NCBI GenBank assembly: GCA_037178855.1
Contig: JASJZC010000005.1
Location: 6,696,001 to 6,760,000, forward strand
Source: Oscheius sp. JU75
Lineage: Eukaryota > Nematoda > Chromadorea > Rhabditida > Rhabditidae
Length of the DNA stretch: 64,000 bases
Direction of reading: 5' to 3'
Shown here: in pieces, positions 57,048 through 64,000 of the stretch
Position numbering within the stretch: the first letter of the stretch is position 1
Layout: each line of letters opens with the position of its first letter
The notes under the pieces: generated by a model
Database searches by the model: none
What the model saw: only the letters and a program-made list of their open reading frames with translations
Told to the model about the DNA's origin: nothing
Translations under genes and position numbers: made by a program

Positions 57048-58808
57048 ATGAATCTACAGCCCGGTACAAGTGGTGAGTTCCTCAAATTCATTTTCATTCG
57101 TCACCTTCTTTTGTATCCTTACTTCGTATGTTACTAATGCTCTAAAGATCGTCTAGTTTGAGAGGCACTGCGGTAAGAGATGATGGAGGAAGAGGGTCTG
57201 GAACACTATTGAGAAGCACCTATCGAAGTGGTAGACTTACAATTAGAAGAATAGAAATATCAAAATAGACATAAGCTATTGAATTCTATGTATGCTCCAA
57301 CAAAAAAGTTCTTTATTGCTCGACTACATTGCTAAAAGAAGCTGAAGACAATCAGGAAAGTTTTTAGCAATATTAGGGATACTGTCCAGTGAAGTAAGTA
57401 CCCAAGGCCTCATTGGCAGTACTCAGTTTGGTATACTAGGAAGTTTCAAAACTTGCTCGCAACAATCTCTCCTTTCCAGCCTCGTCATGGATCGACGATG
57501 CTCCAATGCCACCTCCGGTGGACCCTCATTTCGGCGGAGCTGTTCCACCTTTCCCTCCCGCTCCCTTTCCACCAGCTTCTACTGCTCCTTCCACGTCTCC
57601 CGACTACCCGATGAACATCAAAAGAGAACTTGTAAGTTATCCCTTAGTTCATCACAAGTCTTCTTTTCAGATATCGCCTCCTTCTCATATGGTGCCTCCC
57701 GAGCCCTTTCCCAATTTCGCTCCAGGAGGGACGAGGCAATTCCCAGAGAATCAGGGGTTGTCGTCCCAACGGGTCAAGCAGGAACTCATGTACCACATCC
57801 AGCAGAGATCTGCAAGAGACGAGGGTCCGAATCCCTTGAGACTGCAAACGAAACAGGATATGGAGTGAGTCTGCCTATCCCTTCTGATTGCCACAATCTG
57901 TGACTCGCGCTAATGTGGGAGTAGCTGGGAGGGGCTCCATAACAACGGGACAGAGTAATAGCCAAAAGGAAACCGAAGAACTGTTTTTCAGTCTAGCTGA
58001 AGCTGAAACCACGGGTGGGCGGCGTACAGTCCATGTCGTGGCTGAGGCCTCTCCGAACTTCGTGGTTCCCAAACGAGATTACGCGGAGAACTGGGTCGAG
58101 GCTTTATTCTTCGAATTGGACGATCCCGAGCCTCATGGTTCTTTCGGCACCACTGCCGAACTCTTCCACATTGATGGTCTGACCAAGTCCGAGAATTTTG
58201 ACCCTCAACCGAATCGCTTCTGTCTCGGATCCTATGTGGTACAGACGCCTCTCATTGCCTACGTCAAGCAAGTCGGTGAGTGTCTCCGTAATTATACTTT
58301 TCCAACTGACAACTTTTAGGCAAAGGAGTGGAGATCAAGCGAGATGAGATGGGGAACGTCGTGTTGACGAATGTGAGCAAATCGACTGTCTTTGTTCAAT
58401 GTGCAAACTATGCCAGTAAGGTCGGAGATCCAAATGACACTGTCTACAGACTGGGCTCTTTCTACAAGGAACCCAATATTAGCGGTAAGTATTGAGTAGG
58501 AAAGAGGCATTGATTCTGTTTAGCCCGTCAAATCATGATTTTTGACGCTGCGAGGTTCAACATGACTCTCAGAGGAATCAGAGACCAGACGGACTTGACC
58601 AGTTTATCTGTAACTTTTCCTTACCCATGCTCATAAGCAGCGCTTTCAGCAATACTGTTTCACGAAGATCTCCTTCATCAAAGGCTTCGGAAGCAAGTAC
58701 CTGAAACGAGCCGATATCACAGACTGCGAGATTTGGGTCGAGTTGAAGCTGATTGCTCCTCTAGCTGAGATCGATAGGAAATTCGAACAACTCTTCCCCA
58801 TATCTTGA
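57048..58808 (+). CDS. SMAD protein with MH2 domain only
   Basis: ATG 57048 (MNLQPGTS) leads by a roughly 400-base intron to a Pro-rich linker (PPFPPAPFPPASTAPSTSPD, NIKRELISPPSH). After another intron the MH2 domain follows: ENWVEALFFELDDPE, ELFHIDGL, NRFCLGSYVVQTPL, VGKGVEIKRDEMGNVVLTNV, STVFVQCANYASKVGDPNDT, IFDAARFNMTLRGI, FTKISFIKGFGSKYLKRADI and CEIWVELKLIAPLAEIDRKF. The protein ends QLFPIS with no SSxS phosphorylation tail, so it is Co-SMAD-like. No MH1 domain or MH1-like exon is visible upstream to the UTP21 start. C. elegans DAF-14 likewise lacks MH1, and DAF-3 is a divergent Co-SMAD, so a role in dauer-type TGF-beta signalling is plausible but inferred. The MH2 core appears intact. 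Confidence 0.88.
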
Positions 58809-59563
58809 CTTCCCCTCAAACAACATTTGCAGCTAGATTCTCTACTTTCTTTGTCTGTATAATTCAAGAACTGTCAAGTTTCTTAGTGCCATTTGTCTTT
58901 CAAGAGATGCTCTCAAAAAATTCTAACTTTTATTTTACCTCACCTTTTTTTCTGTATAAATGTGTTTCTCCAGCAAACATTACAGCAAATGACCGACTGT
59001 TCAGCCTCGCAGCTTCCATCAAACAGAATAACCGTCTCAAGGCCTAAGATGTCAAAGTGTCTTCTGTTTGGAGCAAGTTCCGAAGAAGAACTTGCCGAAA
59101 CTGACGATCAGAAACAGAAATACTCTAATGTCTTCAACATTCACACTATGTTCTCACTCGGAAAGTGGTCTTTTCAACACGTACACTGGACTGCTTTGAC
59201 CAGCTTGACTTTCGTTTCTTAAAGGACGTTCTGTGTATAGTGCCAATGATGAGGTAGAGTAATGCAAGCAACTTCATAGATCTTCAAGCATTAATCACTA
59301 ACCCAGACAGATTCTGCATGAATGATTCTTCTAATCGCCACTGTTGTGAAAACAGAGTTAATTCCACCAGGAAAAACCCGAATGTCAGTATGGGATTTGA
59401 CTGAAGTGCATGCTCTACAGAAGATTTTCTGATTTCTGTTAATCAGTTCCGCCCATTTTTCCGTGCTTAAAATTGTTTGAACTGACTCACACCTTGGGTG
59501 AGCTACTGAACTACACTACTCTTCCAATCAGCCGGCTATTTCTGAACACTCCTTCTATTCACG
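58809..59563. other. Intergenic
   Basis: 0.75 kb between SMAD and the Str-type receptor. Short T-rich frames only; no gene recognised. Confidence 0.45.
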
Positions 59564-60784
59564 ATGTTCTCCATCAGCAACCATGCTCTCAGTGCGATCA
59601 ACTCTGGTCTGGGAGTTGTCTTCAATCTGTGTCTTCTTCCTCTGATTATTACAAAGTCTTCTCCAATGATGGGATCCTACAAGTACCTGCTCTTCCTTTA
59701 CACCCTTCAGTCTGTTATCTGGGGAGCCATCTGCTACTTTATCACCCCAGTAAGAGTAATCTTTTTTATGTAAACACCCGAAATTGTAGCAAGTATACGC
59801 TGCTAAGGGCTATTTTGTTTGTTTTTCCGGCTCCGGCTACTTCGACGTTTTTGAAGGAACCTTAGTTCTGATGGCATATGCTTTCTGTTGGATCCAGATC
59901 GTCAGTATTGTGACTTTATGTTTCCTTCAGCGGTACCTCACGCTAATTGAGTAAGTTATCATTAGCCTAACGGGGCTGAATCGTTTTGGATCAAATGTTT
60001 GAGTACAAACCAAATGTGTCACAAGTTTCTAAGAGATGTTTGTAGATCCCCTCAACGCGACTGGTTCACGAAGAAGTCCAAAGTTTGTGTCATTGTTCTT
60101 ATTGACCTACTGATGACGGCGGCAATCGAACTCATCATGGTATGGGGTTATTGGCCAGCAGAATACAAGAATCAAATCATGGGAGAAGATTTCAAGAAAG
60201 TAACTGGGTTCGACATTCAAAAGACACCATATATCGGAGCGCCTGATTGGGTAGGTTCTAAATATAAGGATTGATTCCAATTTCTGTTCAGATTGACGGA
60301 GAACTTCATATAAAAGGTGTTTTCGTGAGCGGCTTCTTTGGTCTCTATGCTACAATAGCTTCTGTGATCATTGGGGTCATAATTGTCCGAATGGTTCGAA
60401 TCTTCTCGAATCTGCTAAAACATACAAGAACAAGACGTCTGGAGTATCAGACAAGGATCTTCCTGCTTCTTCTAGTTCAGGTTCTTTGATCTTTTATCGG
60501 AAACAGTTGACTTCCAGACATTCTTCCCCGTTGTCTTCAATTTCGGACCAGCGATAATGGGACATTTTGGTGGAATTCTCAGAATCGATTTGGGATCTGG
60601 CATCGCAGCTTTCTGTAGTCTCATCTCTCTCGCTCAATGTATCGATCCAATCGCCACCTTCTTCTTCGTGACCGAATATCGAGCTGCCGTATTCGGATTC
60701 TTCAAGAAGCCGTCGGTTGAGCCTGCGTCGACCTATACCGGCAGTGATCAGTCTCCAACTATTCTTGCGGACTCCAATAAATAG
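59564..60784 (+). CDS. Str-type seven-transmembrane chemoreceptor
   Basis: MFSISNHALSAINSGLGVVF opens TM1. PMMGSYKYLLFLYTLQSVIW is the typical Str post-TM1 loop and TM2 (GSYKYL). Then come LMAYAFCWIQIVSIVTLCFL with QRYLTL at the end of TM3, VCVIVLIDLLMTAAIELIMV, VFVSGFFGLYATIASVIIGV, LEYQTRIFLLLLVQTFFPVV, and a TM7 exon ending CIDPIATFFFVTEYRAAVF. The DP-TxxxxxxYR tail is the Str/Srj hallmark. Five or six exons with normal short introns; frame intact to TAG 60784. Str receptors (for example ODR-10) are ciliary odorant receptors in nematodes. Confidence 0.85.
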
Positions 60785-61015
60785 TTTCCGTTTCTGCGAA
60801 GAATCTTTGTGACTTCCTGTAATAAGCTCCAAGGAGGCCAATTCATTTAAACAAAGTTGAACGGGTGGAGAGGCTCGAAGAACCCAAGAGCACTAGTATC
60901 CTCCAAGATACGAGTTTCATATCTACATTGTTTTCAAATCAAAGTGCCTCTCTCTAACGGAACCTGAAAACAATCCCCAAAAATAAACCCCTGCAGCTAA
61001 TAATAGCGGCTGCCC

Positions 61016-61820
61016 ATGACGTCGATAGTGTGTAGCACGCGAAACATCTTTCACCATCCATGTTTCAGTTTCGCCATAGTATGTTTCTCATCTTCTTCAG
61101 GAAAACTTAAAATTGTAGGAGAACGAATTCGAAGTAACATACCTTCAGTCTATCTAGATTGTCCGCTGCTACTTCGATTCTTTGCCTTGGATTTCGTTCT
61201 TGTAAGTCGCTCCAAGACCTTGTTCACATTCTAACAGATTCTGTTTCAACTTCTTTGTGTAATACTCGTGTTCGTAAGAGAAGATCTCAATTTTGACCAA
61301 AACTATGTTAATGTTGGGGTGTTTACGTCCAGTCTCTTGGCTTTCATTCTAGCGTCCGTGGGAAAGGTAAGTGTTTCCGTATTTCAAGAATGAAAAAGAT
61401 ACATTTTAGTACAAACAATACACAACCGACGATAGAGACGCTGTCATGGGCTACCAATGGTTCAGCCTCTCAATTACTTTATTCGTGAGACTCTTCAGTT
61501 TCTTTGATACAGTATTTGTAGAAAGGAGCCGCATTGTTTGTGGTGTTGGCATTATTTTTCGCCGATAGCCGTGAAGCTGAAGTAACATCGCGAACGTACA
61601 CTTCGTGGGAAGTGATGATCAGTAAGACAAATGGCCTTTTTTAATAACTCTTTCAGTCTGGTGCCTTACCATTATTTGCGAAATCGCAATGGAAACGTCA
61701 ATCAGACCCCCGAAACAGCATATTCGTCAAGAAGAACCATTCGAAATGAGATATGGAAGACAGCTTGATATACGGCGCTACGGTGCAGGATATTCTGTAC
61801 ATGGTAGAAGATATCAGTAA
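61016..61820 (+). CDS. Small multi-pass membrane protein, tandem copy 1
   Basis: First of three paralogues. Exons encode FFALDFVL-ILFQLLCVILVF (TM1), REDLNFDQNYVNVGVFTSSL then LAFILASVGK (TM2), YQWFSLSITLF-KGAALFVVL (TM3), the loop TYTSWEVM, and IWCLTIICEIAMETS (TM4). The tail is longer than in the other copies and is Arg/Tyr-rich (RYGRQLDIRRYGAGYSVHGR). The start at 61016 is the first in-frame ATG. Intron positions agree exactly with copies 2 and 3: after the first TM codons, after the conserved GK/GQ, after the third hydrophobic start, and in the Ile codon before W. About 180-200 residues, four helices. I do not recognise the family; the layout resembles claudin- or tetraspanin-sized 4-TM proteins but has no CCG or W-GLW motif. 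Confidence 0.7.
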
Positions 61821-62174
61821 TTCTCGACTCTATATGCGGCTCTGTACGCCACCGTTGTTCAATATATGAACTAGCAGGCAACAGAGAATGCTTCCGGATC
61901 AAAATTAAAAACTGTTCGGAATAAACGATATGCCTTGTTATCGATTGGTCATTTGGGTCATTGGGTACAGAGATGGATGCGTGGTGCTAAAAATAGATGG
62001 GCCAGCCTAGTATGCGATCGAGTAACAGCTCCCCATGACGTCACCGCAGACCAATCTAATGCCCCGCCGTTTTATTTTCTACTCCTTCTACGACCTCCGA
62101 CAGAATAACTAGTTTTAATAGAGCACGAATACAGCTAGAGCATAAAATAGCCATTTACGTTGTAAACAGTCGGA

Positions 62175-62912
62175 ATGACCGCCAAGAGTTGGTGGCTACC
62201 CCGATCGTTTGCAGTAATTGTCGTTCTTGTAAGTTATCCTCCTTTGAAACCAACATATTTCGATCATAGTGTTTATTTCTAATACTTCGAATCGTATTGG
62301 TCACGAAAAAAGATCTGGATATCGAACATAACCAGGTCAACATTGGACTACTCCTGTCAACCATAATCACCTGCGGTTCGCTCTACTTGGGAAAGGTTGG
62401 TTTGTCCTTTTATCATACTGTCCTCAACAGAAACATATCGTATCAAGCATTTCACCAGCTTCTTATCTTTCGATGTTCTTGTTTGTTTTAATAGCAAATC
62501 AAAAGAGTATCAACTATCTGCTCTCCTGGTTCTAGAACCAGAGTATAGCCGTTCTGACAGTTTCGTATTCTAGATACTAGCAGAAAACAACTTTGACGTG
62601 AATGCTAGCCAGCATTTCTTTATGTTCAGTGTGGTCGTCACTTTTATGGTAAGACAGACGTCCGCTTTTGAATAAAACGCGTTCAGAAATCTGTACTCTT
62701 GTTGGGAGCCTCCGATTTCGGCGAATATACTGAAAAGTTTTTTGCGGGATTTGTCTCGAGAGAACTGTACATTAGTAAGTGTTTAATTCAATGGTTCATT
62801 TTCAGTATTTTCAGTCTGGCTTCTTTCGATTCTCGCCGAAATCGGGATAGAAATTGATCTCGGGAGACGGATTATAGTAGCCAGGAAAAGAGCAGCAGTT
62901 CAGTTTGGATAA
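62175..62912 (+). CDS. Small multi-pass membrane protein, tandem copy 2
   Basis: ATG 62175 (MTAKSWWLPRSFAVIVVL) splices to CLFLILRIVLVTKKDLDIEH, NQVNIGLLLSTIITCGSLYL then GK, FFMFSVVVTFM-KSVLLLGAS, and IWLLSILAEIGIEIDLGRR, ending RAAVQFG-TAA at 62912. It aligns with copy 1 at LDIEHNQVNIG versus LNFDQNYVNVG and at AEIGIEI versus CEIAMET. The loop between TM3 and TM4 lacks the TSWE motif (it reads SRELYI). Four predicted helices, short basic tail. A second acceptor-like site near 62580 makes one exon start uncertain. Same strand and about 350 bases from copy 1. Confidence 0.7.
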
Positions 62913-63092
62913 TCAAGCAAAGAATCTAGCGTATTGTGTCATGTCTATCGAGAAGAATAATGGCTAAGAGTGAATGCTTAGTTTACATGAGTGAGACAAT
63001 AAATTTCTTTGTCGTATGGATTGGTCTGTTTCCGAAGTTTCTAGCTTCTCTGTATCTCTTTTTTTGACCTGAAGTTTACATTTCCAGAGGCG

Positions 63093-63712
63093 ATGAACAG
63101 GCGTGAGGGACCGTCGAAACCCATCAGTTGGTGGAGTTCTAGATGTAATGCCTTACAAGCTGTCCTGGTAAGTTATGAGTTAAATCCGTTTTCGAAGGTA
63201 TTACAGTTCAAAACTGAGCTAGTCAGGTCTCCCTCAATAATCTTCTACTCCAGATCGGCTTCCTCTCCTATCGTTACTACCTGTTTTCGATCGATCCTGA
63301 TCTGGTAAAGGTAGGAAATGCTGTGAATACCGGCTTGCTCGTCACAAGCATCCTGATTATGGTACTAGCATTGATTGGACAGGTACTCTTTGTTTTACTC
63401 AGCTCATAGTCGTCTCTTCAGTATGAAGAAAATTCATCCTGTCGGTTCACAAAAGCTCTCGCCGTTTCCGTGTCCGTTATTGTAAGTCTACCATTTTCAC
63501 AAATCGAAGACAAGATTCCAGAAGTCGGTGTGTCTGTTTTTAGCCTTCATCGAATTGACGCACATAGAAGAAGAGTCCACTTTCCGAGCATATACATCTT
63601 GGGAGTTGGTTATCAGTAAGTCAACAGCAGTTATAAACTAACATTCTGTTCAGTTTGGTTTCTGTCAATCGTTGCCGAATTCGGAATTGAATCCTCGCTT
63701 GTTGGTTTCTAA
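63093..63712 (+). CDS. Small multi-pass membrane protein, tandem copy 3
   Basis: ATG 63093 (MNRREGPSKPISWW) lies six bases after a TTTCCAG acceptor, suitable for leader trans-splicing. Later exons give CNALQAVL-IGFLSYRYYLFS, DPDLVKVGNAVNTGLLVTSI with LALIGQ, FTKALAVSVSVI-KSVCLFLA, AYTSWELVI and IWFLSIVAEFGIESSLVGF. The TSWE and I-W-x-L-S-I-x-A-E-x-G-I-E motifs are shared with copies 1 and 2. Shortest of the three, with almost no tail after TM4. TAA at 63710-63712. Function unknown. Confidence 0.7.
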
Positions 63713-63844
63713 ACGATATTGATGATCCCATCCAATGACATTGACGTGGAAAAGGACCATTTTTGCTTTTGTAACCAAACTACTCTTATCCCCTTCTTAT
63801 TGCACGCGGTAAATTCTCACTCAGATTCTGTGCTTGACATTCCA

Positions 63845-63925
63845 ATGAATCGTTTCCGACGTTAGCATAGTTTTGAGTGGCCCTTGCTGGTTCTTCCTCT
63901 CGCAGTCATCTCAATATTAATATTT
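63845..63925 (+). pseudogene. Possible broken first exon of a fourth tandem copy
   Basis: ATG 63845 reads MNRFRR, then an in-frame TAG at 63863, then in the same frame HSFEWPLLVLPLAVISILIF up to a GTAGGT donor at 63926. This imitates the first exon of the three preceding paralogues (short polar start, then a helix ending in a Val/Leu/Phe-rich donor site; copy 3 also starts MNR). The following exons would lie beyond the window. If the TAG is real, the copy is a pseudogene or starts elsewhere. Confidence 0.4.
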
Positions 63926-64000
63926 GTAGGTTTCCTCTCGAAGTTTTCGTCTGACACGCCCAACGGCTGTAAACAAAAAGACCGTATTGAGTTATACAGC

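Noticed and set aside
57150-57480. Search for MH1-domain exons in the long first SMAD intron
   Set aside because: No MH1 motifs (Cys/His zinc site, beta-hairpin) are visible on either strand.
1-64000. CRISPR arrays, bacterial insertion sequences, prokaryotic operon signals
   Set aside because: Gene structure is clearly eukaryotic with spliceosomal introns; no direct-repeat/spacer pattern was seen.

Overview
The window looks like nuclear DNA from a nematode, probably a rhabditid outside the best-known Caenorhabditis species. Genes are cut by many very short introns (about 40-60 bases) with GT donors and TTTCAG-type acceptors. The gene content is also nematode-like: chemoreceptor families (Srt, Str, Srh-like), a TRPV channel of the OSM-9/OCR type, a transthyretin-like secreted protein, nematode globins and a SMAD without a DNA-binding domain. 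All multi-exon coordinates here are the span from start codon to stop codon. Exons were joined by eye from splice signals and family similarity, so individual exon edges can be off by a few bases.

Layout. 0-3.3 kb (minus): the 5' part of a charged, possibly anillin-like protein running off the left edge, a 7TM receptor, and a small PQ-loop-like fragment whose stop overlaps the receptor's start. 3.3-7.2 kb (plus): two tandem paralogues of the ribosome-quality-control factor ANKZF1/Vms1, shortened at the catalytic loop. 7.8-11.6 kb (plus): a complete flavin monooxygenase and an Srt chemoreceptor. 12.6-16.1 kb: a galactocerebrosidase (minus) and a small secreted protein (plus). 18.1 kb (minus): a CHH/ITP-type neuropeptide with an early UGA. 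18.3-25.6 kb: gene-poor, repeat-bearing DNA. 26.3-30.7 kb (minus): an Na+/Ca2+ exchanger. 32.6-34.7 kb (plus): a family-11 glycosyltransferase. 35.4 kb: tRNA-Thr(AGT). 36.5-42.5 kb: two chemoreceptors and two globin paralogues on opposite strands. 42.6-43.7 kb: a foldback repeat. 44.7 kb (minus): a secreted protein. 46.6-50.4 kb (plus): the TRPV channel. 51.3-52.5 kb (minus): the transthyretin-like gene, with a foldback element in intron 1. 52.8-56.4 kb (minus): UTP21/WDR36. 57.0-58.8 kb (plus): the MH1-less SMAD. 59.6-60.8 kb (plus): an Str-type receptor. 61.0-64.0 kb (plus): three tandem small membrane proteins and the broken start of a fourth.

There is no sign of operons with shared function. 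The window mixes housekeeping genes (UTP21, tRNA), sensory genes (five receptors, TRPV) and signalling or secreted genes (SMAD, CHH-like, transthyretin-like). At least three families of short non-autonomous repeats (called R1, R2 and R3 here) recur between genes and inside introns. The least explained items are the two altered VLRF1/ankyrin paralogues, the three-copy membrane protein array, the CHH-like peptide with a UGA before its last cysteine, and the exchanger whose first Calx-beta domain has lost its acidic calcium site.
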